From Kitasatospora arboriphila (GTDB taxonomy: Bacteria; Actinomycetota; Actinomycetes; Mycobacteriales; Mycobacteriaceae): a stretch of DNA of 64,000 nt. Below are positions 28,687-36,925 of the stretch, piece after piece. The first letter of the stretch is position 1, and every line of letters starts with the position of its first letter. The stretch lies in assembly GCF_000717275.1 (NCBI RefSeq), contig NZ_JNYV01000004.1, positions 124,001-188,000 on the forward strand, given 5' to 3'. Under the pieces are notes generated by a model, which did no database searches, was not told the DNA's origin, and was given only the letters and a program-made list of their open reading frames with translations. A program made the translations under genes and the position numbers.

Positions 28687-29630
28687 CAATCACCGACCAC
28701 GCGGAGACCGACCTCGAAGTTTCACGTCGCGCCTTTCGAGATGAATTGATCGCGGCTGATCTGCTCGTGCCATCCGGCATAGACGGTCTGTTCGGCAGAG
28801 GCGCTGTATTCGAAGACATCGTTGATGGAATCGACCGGTATGTCCGGTCGGCCGGCCTCGAGGCGCACGGCTCAAATATTCGCCGCCTGCGCTTTCCTCC
28901 GGTGTTTCCGCGAGAGTCTTTCGAGAAAACCGACTACATCGCTTCATTTCCCAACCTGACGGGTTCGATCTCCACGTTTGTGGGAGACAACAAAGACCAT
29001 CGGAAGCTTCTCGGCGATCGGGATGCCGGCGCGAGCTGGGACCACCACCTCTCCCCGGCGGGCACCATGCTGGTCTCCGCTGCCTGCCATCCTTGCTACT
29101 CGAGCCTGAGCGGCGTGCTGCCCGACGGCGGCGTCACGTTGGACGTGTACGGGTACTGCTTCCGACATGAACCCGCCATCGACCCCGCGCGGATGCAGGC
29201 GTTCCGGATGCACGAGTTCGTGGTCGTCGGGACGCCTGAAGCAGCGCAGCAGCACCGTGATTCATGGGTACCCAGAGGTCTGCAGGTGCTGGCCGATCTG
29301 GGACTTGAAGCAACGGCAGTGGCCGCCAACGACCCGTTCTTCGGCCGCGTCGGCAAGATGCTTGCGGCCAACCAGCTGCAGGAGAGCCTCAAAACCGAAC
29401 TGGTGGTACGCCTTTACGGCGATCTGGACGACGGAACCGCTCTGGTGTCGTGCAATTGCCATCGCGAGCACTTCGGTCACAGCTTCGACATCAAGACGTC
29501 CGACGGCGCGCCCGCCCACAGCGCGTGCGTCGGTTTCGGCATGGAACGGATCGCCCTGGCGATGCTGCGCACCCATGGCCTGGACGTCACCCGCTGGCCA
29601 ACGGACTTGCGCACCCGTTTCGAGGCGTGA
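28683..29630 (+). CDS. Amino acid:[carrier protein] ligase, seryl-tRNA synthetase homologue
   Basis: Predicted 315-aa class II aminoacyl-tRNA-synthetase-like core without a tRNA-binding arm. Class II motif 2 is seen in CFRHEPAID with Arg161 and Glu163, and motif 3 in GFGMERIALAML with Arg289. Cys135, Glu178 and Cys282 have the spacing of the zinc ligands described for Bradyrhizobium Gly:CP ligase (Cys131, Glu176, Cys279). That family activates an amino acid with ATP and loads it on the phosphopantetheine of a small carrier protein instead of on tRNA. The nearby carrier protein, DUF1839 and acyl-CoA-dehydrogenase-like genes are family companions. Which amino acid is used cannot be read. Overlaps both neighbours (ATGA before, TGATG after). 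Confidence 0.92.
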   Translation: MTITDHAETDLEVSRRAFRDELIAADLLVPSGIDGLFGRGAVFEDIVDGIDRYVRSAGLEAHGSNIRRLRFPPVFPRESFEKTDYIASFPNLTGSISTFVGDNKDHRKLLGDRDAGASWDHHLSPAGTMLVSAACHPCYSSLSGVLPDGGVTLDVYGYCFRHEPAIDPARMQAFRMHEFVVVGTPEAAQQHRDSWVPRGLQVLADLGLEATAVAANDPFFGRVGKMLAANQLQESLKTELVVRLYGDLDDGTALVSCNCHREHFGHSFDIKTSDGAPAHSACVGFGMERIALAMLRTHGLDVTRWPTDLRTRFEA

Positions 29631-31369
29631 TGCACGTGAGTCCAGACGTCACAACACAATTGACGTACTTCGGGCCAGCGGACACTCCTTTGTTCGGCGT
29701 GGTGTGCACTCCTCGCGACGGTCAGGTCCGCGGTGGCGTGGTGATGTGCCCGCCGCTGGGGAAAGAGCAGGCCGACAGCACGCGGGGAATGAAATTGCTC
29801 GCCGAAAGGCTGGCCGCACAAGGATTTCTTGTGCTGCGGTTCGATTACCTCTGCACCGGTGAATCCTCGGGGGCGCAGGACTCGCCGGACGCCGCCGACG
29901 GATGGCTGGCCAGCATCGCGTCGGCAGTGCGGTTCGTACGCGATTCCGGTGCGGAAACCGTTGCGCTGGTAGGCCTTCGAGTCGGCGCGCTTCTGGCGTG
30001 CCAGCAGGCCGACCGCCTGGGACCACTCGCCGCACTGGTGCTGTGGGATCCGGTTGTCAACGGACGGCACCACGTCCGTGGTCAATCGGCACTGCACAAC
30101 ATGTCGGTGGGGCCGGTAAACCCGGCTGACGAACGCGTGCACCTGGTGGGCGCCACGCTGCATTCGACCACCGCCGCGCGGCTGTCCCGGATGCGGGTGA
30201 CCGCCGATGTCCTCGCCGAGGACCAACGGCTACCTGTGTTGTGTGCGATCAGGGACACCGATCTCGAACTGCCTGTGATCAAGGCACTCGGTCAGCGCGG
30301 GGCCCGGGTTGCCCCGATCGGCGACCCGACCCGTTTCATCGCGTCCGAGACCGTCTACTTCGAGTTGCCCACCCATGCGGTCGAGGTCATCGCCCGTTGG
30401 GTCGATGCGGTTCTACCGAAAAGCGCTGCACCGGTGACTGTTCGACAACAACTGCGGATCACCGTCGGGGCCGGTGCCGGTGGTCACGACATCGACAAGA
30501 GCATCACCGTCCTGCCCGGCGGCACGGTGGTGTGGGAGACCGCACCCACCGACAATCCCCGTGGAGTCGACAACCTGCTGATGGCGTACTCCACCGCAAA
30601 CGACATCCGCACCGGTCCGGCGCGCCTGTGGGTGGAGGCCGGTGATCTGGTGGCGGGCCGCAACGGTCGAACCATTCGCTTCGACCGTCCGGGGGTCGGT
30701 GAATCCGGAAATGTCGACGTCGATGACGATTTTGCACCGCTCTACACCCCGGAGTCCGTCGAGCAGGCACGTGCGGTGTTCGACTTCGCGGCCGGGCGCC
30801 CGTCCCGAATTGTTCACGCTGGCTTGTGTTCTGGTTCCTGGCTTGCCGCTCACGGCGGATGCTGGCCGGAGGAGTCCCACGTGGTGATGGTGAACCCGCT
30901 GATGTGGCGTCTGCGCGCGCGGACGTTCGACACCGCCATGGCGATCGCCAGTGGAGCCGCCTCGCAACCTGTGGACGGCACCGGGGCCGGTGCGCCCTGG
31001 TCGACCAGGGCGCAGGCGCGGCTGCGGGGCACGCTGGGCCCGTCCCTTCGCAAGCACATGCCGTACCCGCTGGTCGGTTTACTCGGGGCCGCCGGTGTTG
31101 TGCAGGCGCCACAACTGTTGCTCAGAGAGCTGGCGGGCAGAGGTCTGCGTCCCGATGTGTTGTTCTCGCCGTGGGACCACGAGAGATTCACCGTGAATCG
31201 CGGGCCGAAGGCGGTCAGCAAGTTGAAAGCCGACCGCCGGCCACAGGTCACCGTCACACCGACCGGTGATCATCCGGGGTTGCATTGGGCGGTCCGTGCC
31301 GCGGTGATCGATCGATGTCTGTCGGCCCTGGCCGAACCCGGCGGCGATCGGGCCGCGGTTCAGCGGTGA
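29630..31369 (+). CDS. Tandem alpha/beta-hydrolase protein with atypical nucleophile elbows
   Basis: Predicted 579-aa protein made of two alpha/beta-hydrolase-like halves. The first (about 10-265) has VVMCPPLGKEQ, LRFDYLCTGESSG and the elbow VGLRVGA, where Arg117 stands at the nucleophile position. The second (about 275-560) has IRFDRPGVGESG and the elbow AGLCSGS, with Cys400 as possible nucleophile, and TGDHPGLHWA as likely His motif. The first half resembles the hydrolases found with exosortase A systems, which are also linked to carrier proteins and polysaccharide loci. A role in transferring an acyl or aminoacyl group from the carrier is possible. ATG 29630 overlaps the ligase stop; the longer frame is inside the ligase gene. 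Its 3' end overlaps the EAL gene by 10 nt. Confidence 0.83.
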   Translation: MHVSPDVTTQLTYFGPADTPLFGVVCTPRDGQVRGGVVMCPPLGKEQADSTRGMKLLAERLAAQGFLVLRFDYLCTGESSGAQDSPDAADGWLASIASAVRFVRDSGAETVALVGLRVGALLACQQADRLGPLAALVLWDPVVNGRHHVRGQSALHNMSVGPVNPADERVHLVGATLHSTTAARLSRMRVTADVLAEDQRLPVLCAIRDTDLELPVIKALGQRGARVAPIGDPTRFIASETVYFELPTHAVEVIARWVDAVLPKSAAPVTVRQQLRITVGAGAGGHDIDKSITVLPGGTVVWETAPTDNPRGVDNLLMAYSTANDIRTGPARLWVEAGDLVAGRNGRTIRFDRPGVGESGNVDVDDDFAPLYTPESVEQARAVFDFAAGRPSRIVHAGLCSGSWLAAHGGCWPEESHVVMVNPLMWRLRARTFDTAMAIASGAASQPVDGTGAGAPWSTRAQARLRGTLGPSLRKHMPYPLVGLLGAAGVVQAPQLLLRELAGRGLRPDVLFSPWDHERFTVNRGPKAVSKLKADRRPQVTVTPTGDHPGLHWAVRAAVIDRCLSALAEPGGDRAAVQR

Positions 31370-32676
31370 GCGTTGTCGAAGCTCTCGGCAGGTGCGGGTT
31401 TGCCGAAGAGGTACCCCTGAACCGTGGTGAACCCCAGCTCGCGTAATCCCTGCAGCTCGGAGTCGTGCTCCACTCCTTCGGCGACAGTGATGATCCCGAG
31501 TGAATCGGACAACGAGCACACTGCCCGGACGATGGTTCTGATGGTGTCGTCCGTACCGACCTTGTTGATCAGCGATCTGTCGACCTTGACCACCTTGACA
31601 GGCTGCTCCACCATGTAACGCAGTGCGGCATAACCGGTTCCGAGGTCATCGACACACACGATGCAACCCAATTCGTCCAGCTCGATGAGAGTCTGGGTTG
31701 CCGGGGATCCGATCCGGATCAGATCGCGTTCGGTGACCTCGATCCACAGGGTGGACGGTGGAACGCCGGTGGCATCGAGACCTGCCTGGATGAGCTTCGC
31801 AAGGCCGGGGTCACTCAACTGACGAACCGAGAAGTTCACCGACATGAAGAGATTGAGGTCATTCGACTCGGCATGCCATTTCGCCAACTGATGCAGCGCG
31901 GCAATCACCCCGAGGCGTCCGATGGGCACGATCAGCGACGTCTCCTCGGCCGCGTCCAAGAAGTCGGCAGGCGGCCTGATCTCGCCACCGACCCGCCACC
32001 GGAGGAGCGATTCGTAGCCCACCGCCTTGAGCGAGTTGATGTCGACGATCGGCTGGTAGAAGAGTTCGAAATCGCTACCCACGGACTTGGACAGCTCGGT
32101 GGTGCGTGCGACCTCACGATGCAGCCGCCCGATCGACTCCGAATCCGCGTAACTCACCGCGACGTCGGTCACCAGGGCGCTGTGCACCGCAGCAAGGGCC
32201 GCCTGTACGAGCTGGCTGGGACTGGTCGCGGTCGGGACGTCGGCTGCCGCCGCCACGCCGAGACGGGCCTGCACGAAGTACTCGTCGTCGTCGACCTTGG
32301 TGGGCCTGCTCATCCGCTCGGTGAGTTCGGTGACGACCTTGTCCGGGGCGTTTGCCACCGCGTCGAAGACAACAAGCAATTTGTGGTCGTACGGACCCAG
32401 GAACACGTCTGCCCTGGGGCTGAGCAACTCTCGAATGGCAGTACCCATCGCCGGCCGCAGACGCTCGGTCAGCTCCCAGCCTTCCGCCGCGGCGAGCAGG
32501 CCGGTGGGATCGAGACCGATGACAACTACGGCGAGGCGCTCCATTCCGACGCTGTCGACCGCGTTCCGGAAGTCAGGGTCCGTGTCGAGCGAGCGACCCG
32601 ACACCACTGGAGGACGCGGCACCCGAGAACCTCCCTGCCAGCCCGGTTTGGACATGAACACACGGGTCTCACCCAT
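31360..32676 (-). CDS. Degenerate GGDEF plus EAL domain c-di-GMP phosphodiesterase
   Basis: Predicted 438-aa cytosolic protein. The first half (about 40-185) is GGDEF-like in shape but lacks the GGDEF motif. The EAL domain (about 200-430) keeps the expected catalytic set: Glu222 in YESLLRW (EAL variant ESL), Asn in VNFSVRQL, Glu in LWIEVTE, the Asp pair in VDDLGTGYA, Lys in VVKVDRSLI, Glu in AEGVE and Gln in VQGYLFGKP. It should therefore hydrolyse c-di-GMP to pGpG. It lies just after the amino-acid-carrier operon, convergent with 10 nt overlap, and divergent from a GGDEF gene 222 nt away. ATG 32676 is taken; ATG 32655 is a second choice. Confidence 0.9.
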   Translation of the reverse strand: MGETRVFMSKPGWQGGSRVPRPPVVSGRSLDTDPDFRNAVDSVGMERLAVVVIGLDPTGLLAAAEGWELTERLRPAMGTAIRELLSPRADVFLGPYDHKLLVVFDAVANAPDKVVTELTERMSRPTKVDDDEYFVQARLGVAAAADVPTATSPSQLVQAALAAVHSALVTDVAVSYADSESIGRLHREVARTTELSKSVGSDFELFYQPIVDINSLKAVGYESLLRWRVGGEIRPPADFLDAAEETSLIVPIGRLGVIAALHQLAKWHAESNDLNLFMSVNFSVRQLSDPGLAKLIQAGLDATGVPPSTLWIEVTERDLIRIGSPATQTLIELDELGCIVCVDDLGTGYAALRYMVEQPVKVVKVDRSLINKVGTDDTIRTIVRAVCSLSDSLGIITVAEGVEHDSELQGLRELGFTTVQGYLFGKPAPAESFDNAHR

Positions 32677-32898
32677 GCGTCAGATGGCCTCACTGTACAG
32701 CGACCCGAACGGGATTCTCATCACCGTCGCCGAGTGTGGCGAACTTTGACTACAGTGATCGGAGCTGGTTGCAAATGGTTCATCCAGCTGTGCATCGGGG
32801 GCCGTGCGGGGAGCGCGTTCTGGATGCATCGCTGTCCACTCCTGGAGTTGCGGCCCTCACCGGGCGCCGTTGTTTCGTTAGGCTGGTAGTCGCTTGTC

Positions 32899-34035
32899 GT
32901 GAGGCATTTCTGGGGGCGTTTTGACGCTCGGTCCACAGCTGTTCTGGTGAGTACTGCCGGCGTGTCCCCGTTGCCCCTGTTTGCCTTTTTCGCCCCGTCG
33001 TTCATCAATGACGGGCAGATGGTCTACGTCGCCGTCATCTGGCTGTTCACTATCGGGAGCCTCGCGGTCACCCTTCGCCAGGGTCGTTTGGGTGACCGGG
33101 AGTTCATGGTCATCGGTCTGGGCGCCCTGCTGTGCATCTTCGGGGCGTCGCTGGTGGTGACCGACCCGGCGGCCGCGCGCGCCATCGTGTCCTTGCTCGC
33201 GGTGATCCCGGCGATCGCCGCCATGGGGTCGTCGAGGTGGGTGACGGCAGCGTTCACGTTGATCGCGGTGGCATTTGCGGTCACGTCGTCAGTCGTCGAG
33301 GTGACGTCGTCCACCGCACTGCTGGTTGCGGCCACCGCGGCGATCATCACGGTCATCGTGCCGGTGTCCATGGTGGCGGCGCTGCGGGCGTCACTGAGGA
33401 TGGCGATGGACAAGGTGGCCCGACTCAGCGAAACAGACCCGTTGACAGACCTTTTGAATCGGCGCGGACTGCTCTCACGCAGCGGTGGACTGCTCGACAC
33501 GGTGACCAAGGCTGGAAACGCCGTCGGCTTCATGATGATCGACGTCGACAACTTCAAGACCGTCAACGACACCCATGGACATGCATTCGGTGACTCGGTG
33601 TTACGTGACACCGCGGCCGCTATCCATCGCCAGGCGGGACCGTCGGCTCTGACCAGCCGGTTCGGGGGCGAGGAGTTCGTGGTGATGTGTGCCGTGTCCG
33701 GCATCGACGACCTGGTGCACGCGGCTGAGCGGATGCGCGAAGGTGTTGCGCGCGACTGCCTGGTGACCATCAGCGTCGGGGCCGTCTTCGCCCCTGTGAC
33801 GCGGTCAGCTCAGGGATTGCCGAACATCGACCTGGTCATCGACGGTCTCACCCGGTCCGCGGACAAATGCGTGTACTCGGCGAAGACCGGCGGTCGCGAC
33901 CGCGTCATGTCCTGCGAACTGCCGCAGATTGCGTGGGTGCCCGGAGGGCCCAGCGAACCGGCGGGTGAGTTCACCACCGAGCGCAGCACCAGCATCCTCG
34001 ACCTCGTCCGCCGGGCGAACCCCCGTTGGGACTGA
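32899..34035 (+). CDS. Membrane-bound GGDEF diguanylate cyclase
   Basis: Predicted 378-aa protein with about six transmembrane segments in the first 170 residues and a cytosolic GGDEF domain after that (about 178-345). The domain has SETDPLTDLLNRRGL, GFMMIDVDNFKTVNDTHGHAFGD and GGEEF at about 256-260, all consistent with an active cyclase. No RxxD inhibitory site precedes GGEEF. The membrane part is probably the sensor. GTG 32899 is taken; another GTG lies about 16 codons later. Divergent from the EAL gene, so synthesis and breakdown of c-di-GMP may share one control region. Confidence 0.9.
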   Translation: MRHFWGRFDARSTAVLVSTAGVSPLPLFAFFAPSFINDGQMVYVAVIWLFTIGSLAVTLRQGRLGDREFMVIGLGALLCIFGASLVVTDPAAARAIVSLLAVIPAIAAMGSSRWVTAAFTLIAVAFAVTSSVVEVTSSTALLVAATAAIITVIVPVSMVAALRASLRMAMDKVARLSETDPLTDLLNRRGLLSRSGGLLDTVTKAGNAVGFMMIDVDNFKTVNDTHGHAFGDSVLRDTAAAIHRQAGPSALTSRFGGEEFVVMCAVSGIDDLVHAAERMREGVARDCLVTISVGAVFAPVTRSAQGLPNIDLVIDGLTRSADKCVYSAKTGGRDRVMSCELPQIAWVPGGPSEPAGEFTTERSTSILDLVRRANPRWD

Positions 34036-34064
34036 TGTTTCGCCCGGCGTGACGAGCTGCGCTG

Positions 34065-35315
34065 TCAGGTGAGTTCTTCGGTCTCCAAGACGAAACCGGC
34101 CGACTCGAGGCGGTTGATGAGAACGTCGCCGATCGCTGCGGCGGGGGTCAGCACGCCGGTCCGATTCGGCAGCACGTCCCGGTGCAATGTAAGGGAGAGT
34201 GCACTCTCGGCGAGCATCACAGCGGTGGCCTTGTACCCGGGGTCGCCTTTGGCTCGCATCCGCGACCGGTAACGCCTGCCGGTGCTGGTGGTGGTATAGG
34301 TCTCGGTGGTGAAATGACCTGTCTCGCGGACCTTCTCACTCGGTCCCTCGCCTGGTTTGGGAAGGATTCGGTCGAGCACGCTGCGTACCGGTCCCACGGA
34401 CATGGCGCCGAGGAAGGCCACCGTCCCGGCGCTGACGGCACCGGCAACAGCGGTCGAGACGCCGGGGAGACCGCCCACGTACATCGCTTCGCCGTAGTGG
34501 AAGTCGTCGCCGTAGGCGCCGTCGAGCAGAGCGTTGGAACGACGGACGATGCGGGTGTTGTAGCTCGCCATGAAAAACGGCGCGAGCGTTCCCTTGAGCG
34601 AGGGATCTACTTTGGAACCGCTGATCATCGCCATGTCGCTGGGCTCTGCGCTGCGTTTGATGCCTGCTCTCTCACCGGGGGCCGTCGAGAGGGCGTGAGG
34701 GTCGAGCAGCGTTCGCCGGGTCTCGGGATCTGCGGCTTCCTTCGCGATGACCCGCATGGAGTCCACCGTGCCGCCGCTGACGCCGCCGCGGAAACTGCGC
34801 ACGACCATGGTGGTGTCACCCATCGAGCCGGCCTGGTCTGCGGTGATGCGCTTGTGAAGGAGATAGACGCCGAGATCCGATGGCACGGAGTCGAACCCGC
34901 AGGAGTGCACGATACGTGCACCGCTCGCCTCGGCCTGCTCGCCGTACTTGTCGATCGACAGGCGTACGAAGGGCACCTCGCCGGTGAGGTCGACGTAATC
35001 GGTACCCGCGTTCGCGGCGGCGGCCAGCACGCTCTCGCCGAACTTGAGGTAGGGGCCGACCGTGGTGCAGATGACGCGAGTGCGCGCGGCCATCGCATCG
35101 AGGGAGGCGGGGGAGTTGATGTCGGCGACCACGAGGGGCCAGGTATCTGCCGGTGCCGGCAGGTCGAACCGCACCTGGGCCAACTTGTGTTCACTGCGGC
35201 CGGCAAGGGCGATCTTGGTGCCCGCTGGTGCGAGCTCGGCCAGGTAGGCGGCGGTCAGCTTGCCGACAAATCCCGTGGCCCCGAAAACAATGACGTCGAA
35301 CTCCCGATCACTCAT
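34065..35315 (-). CDS. Saccharopine dehydrogenase-like oxidoreductase / trans-acting enoyl reductase family
   Basis: Predicted 416-aa protein with an N-terminal NAD(P)-binding Rossmann fold (FDVIVFGATGFVGKLTAAYL) and a saccharopine-dehydrogenase-like body (TVGPYLKFGESVLAAAANAGTDYVDLTGEVPF, HSCGFDSVPSDLGVYLLH). In mycobacteria this family includes Rv2449c and the trans-acting enoyl reductase Rv2953 of phthiocerol/phenolglycolipid synthesis; here no polyketide synthase is beside it, so the substrate is open. ATG 35315 gives the standard family start (MSDREFDV) with GGGG upstream; ATG 35327 is a little longer. Likely acts on a lipid (inference). Confidence 0.88.
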   Translation of the reverse strand: MSDREFDVIVFGATGFVGKLTAAYLAELAPAGTKIALAGRSEHKLAQVRFDLPAPADTWPLVVADINSPASLDAMAARTRVICTTVGPYLKFGESVLAAAANAGTDYVDLTGEVPFVRLSIDKYGEQAEASGARIVHSCGFDSVPSDLGVYLLHKRITADQAGSMGDTTMVVRSFRGGVSGGTVDSMRVIAKEAADPETRRTLLDPHALSTAPGERAGIKRSAEPSDMAMISGSKVDPSLKGTLAPFFMASYNTRIVRRSNALLDGAYGDDFHYGEAMYVGGLPGVSTAVAGAVSAGTVAFLGAMSVGPVRSVLDRILPKPGEGPSEKVRETGHFTTETYTTTSTGRRYRSRMRAKGDPGYKATAVMLAESALSLTLHRDVLPNRTGVLTPAAAIGDVLINRLESAGFVLETEELT

Positions 35316-35411
35316 GACCCCGACCATACTGACGCGAGACGCGGCCGGCGAAAAATCTCGCCAACCGCGTCTCGTCAGTTGTGGTGTCTGGCGGCAGAGC
35401 CGCTGCAGACG

Positions 35412-35567
35412 TCAGTAGTAGTGCGCTCGTCCACCGACCTTGCGACCGGTCGCGCCGAGGATCCAGAGCACAGCCCCGACCACGATCAAGATGGCTCCGA
35501 CGATGTAAAGAATGTTGATGCTGAATACGAGACCCAGAATCAGCAGAAGCAGTCCCAGAATGATCAT
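35412..35567 (-). CDS. DUF6131-like small membrane protein
   Basis: A 51-aa protein with two hydrophobic helices (about 1-15 and 18-38) and a short GRKVGGRAHYY tail. The start MIILGLLLLILGLVF, the AVLWILG end of the second helix and the Gly-rich basic tail are typical of the very common DUF6131-type peptides of mycobacteria and relatives. ATG 35567 has GGAG 6 nt upstream; the longer open frame to 35681 adds an unlikely basic extension. Function unknown. Confidence 0.78.
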   Translation of the reverse strand: MIILGLLLLILGLVFSINILYIVGAILIVVGAVLWILGATGRKVGGRAHYY

Positions 35568-35755
35568 TTTGGCTCCATTTACGCCCCCGTACCAGCCCGG
35601 CATGCCCCGTCGATGTCTTCGACGATCGGCCGAACTCACGTCTCCCGCTGTTTTGGCCGTTGGTGCGCCAGGGAGCCGCATGAGATCGAATACCCTTGTT
35701 GCAAAGCGCTAAACAAATAGGCTGTGACCTGGGCTGTGAGGACGGCCGGATGTGA

Positions 35756-36850
35756 CTACACCGACACGACCTCTGATGCGGCGGCAGGATGACGGCGCCG
35801 GAGCCACCATTGATACGCGCGCGCAGCAAACGGCGCGACGAACAACATGATGAGTACCCGAAGCATCTGGGCCGCGACGATGAAGGCCAGATTTCCGCCG
35901 GTGGCCGATGCCGTCGCGAGCACTGCATAGATGCCGCCGGGAGTGGTGGCGAGATAGCTGTCGAACATCGACTCGCCGGTCCACAGACTCAGCAATGCGC
36001 CCAGCCCGGCTGACGCCGCGGCGATCGCAACGATGAGCACGGTGGCGAACGGCAGGATTCTGGCGATGGCCACCAGGGCCGACTTGGTGAAACCGAGCCC
36101 GGCCTGCCAACCGATCACCGCATAGGCGATCTGCACCAGGACAACCGGAATTGCGGCGGCGGTGGTGATCCCGAGCAATTCTCCGGCGACCGACAAGATG
36201 AGCGGGCCGAGCAGCCCCGCCGCAGGCAATCGGATGACTCGGCCGACCCCATAGCCGACGACCATGCACACCGCGAGGACGAGTAGACCCCACCATGGGT
36301 TGCCGTGATTCTGCGAGAACTCGCCTCCGCCACCCGATACCGACTTCCCGTAGATGAAGATCGCCACGAGTGGCATCGACATCGTGATGATCGCGACGCG
36401 AAGATATTGGACAACGGCAACGATGCGCTCGTCCCCACCCAGTTCTCTGGCCAGGGCCACCAAGCCGGAAGCCCCGCCTGCCACCAGGGCAAGTGATCCG
36501 GTCAGCGAATCGACATTGCGATGCAGTCCGAGCAGTGCCCCGCCGACCACCGACAACACAAGTGTCGCAAGGGCCATGGACAGCACAGCAGGCCAATCCG
36601 AGCCGATACCAGAGAGGGTGTCGGTAGAGATCAACGTACCGATGTACACACCGAGCACTCCCTGGGCCGCCAGCCCGATCGGCCGGGGCATGGGAGGTTT
36701 GTCGCCACGGGCCCGCGGTGCCCACCCGACGACGGCCAGGATCGCAGCCACCACGAGCCCGGCGAACAACGCCGCCGAGGGGACCCCGGCCACAGACAGG
36801 CCGACACTCGCCACGGCGGTGAACATCATCAAGCCGATCCACCGCATCAC
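35756..36850 (-). CDS. AbrB family membrane protein (putative ammonia monooxygenase regulator-type transporter)
   Basis: Predicted 364-aa polytopic protein with about ten hydrophobic segments in two similar halves, as in the AbrB duplication family. Family-like stretches are PIGLAAQGVLGVYIGTLIS, GSLALVAGGASGLVALARELGGDERIVAVVQYLRV (about 118-152) and TPGGIYAVLATASATGGNLAFIVAAQMLR (about 302-330). The old name ammonia monooxygenase has no enzymatic support; transport or signalling is more likely. It is divergent from a MarR regulator across 75 nt that carry two similar operator-like repeats, so the regulator probably controls it. The overlapping 377-aa frame in the same place is a shadow. Confidence 0.88.
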   Translation of the reverse strand: MMRWIGLMMFTAVASVGLSVAGVPSAALFAGLVVAAILAVVGWAPRARGDKPPMPRPIGLAAQGVLGVYIGTLISTDTLSGIGSDWPAVLSMALATLVLSVVGGALLGLHRNVDSLTGSLALVAGGASGLVALARELGGDERIVAVVQYLRVAIITMSMPLVAIFIYGKSVSGGGGEFSQNHGNPWWGLLVLAVCMVVGYGVGRVIRLPAAGLLGPLILSVAGELLGITTAAAIPVVLVQIAYAVIGWQAGLGFTKSALVAIARILPFATVLIVAIAAASAGLGALLSLWTGESMFDSYLATTPGGIYAVLATASATGGNLAFIVAAQMLRVLIMLFVAPFAARAYQWWLRRRHPAAASEVVSV

Positions 36851-36854
36851 GATT

Positions 36855-36868
36855 GCAAGTTTACGCTT
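36855..36868. promoter_or_regulatory. Operator-like inverted repeat, site 1 (CAAG-N6-CTTG)
   Basis: CAAGTTTACGCTTG lies 5 nt upstream of the AbrB-family start codon. It has the same half-site and six-base spacing as a longer perfect repeat in front of the MarR gene, 50 nt away. The match of both sites in one divergent region suggests one regulator binds both. Confidence 0.5.
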
Positions 36869-36907
36869 GTGATTTTCCTATCTCCACTCGGGAAGAACAA
36901 TGCGAAA

Positions 36908-36925
36908 ACCAAGTATGATCTTGGT
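36908..36925. promoter_or_regulatory. Operator-like inverted repeat, site 2 (ACCAAG-N6-CTTGGT)
   Basis: ACCAAG and CTTGGT form a perfect 6-bp dyad around TATGAT, ending at the base before the MarR start codon. Binding here would block both ribosome access and transcription, as is common for MarR autorepression. The TATGAT core also resembles a -10 box. It shares CAAG-N6-CTTG with the site at 36855. Confidence 0.6.

Noticed and set aside
28683..29630. Considered as a true seryl-tRNA synthetase or a broken copy
   Set aside because: The catalytic core is complete but the long N-terminal tRNA-binding coiled coil is absent by design, and the neighbours are carrier-protein genes.
34182..35720. 512-aa plus-strand frame antisense to the oxidoreductase
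   Set aside because: No motif and no start signal; runs across a real gene and a small membrane-protein gene.
35709..36842. 377-aa minus-strand frame overlapping the AbrB-family gene in another frame
   Set aside because: Arg/His/Cys-rich composition without hydrophobic segments; the alternative frame is a normal ten-helix protein.
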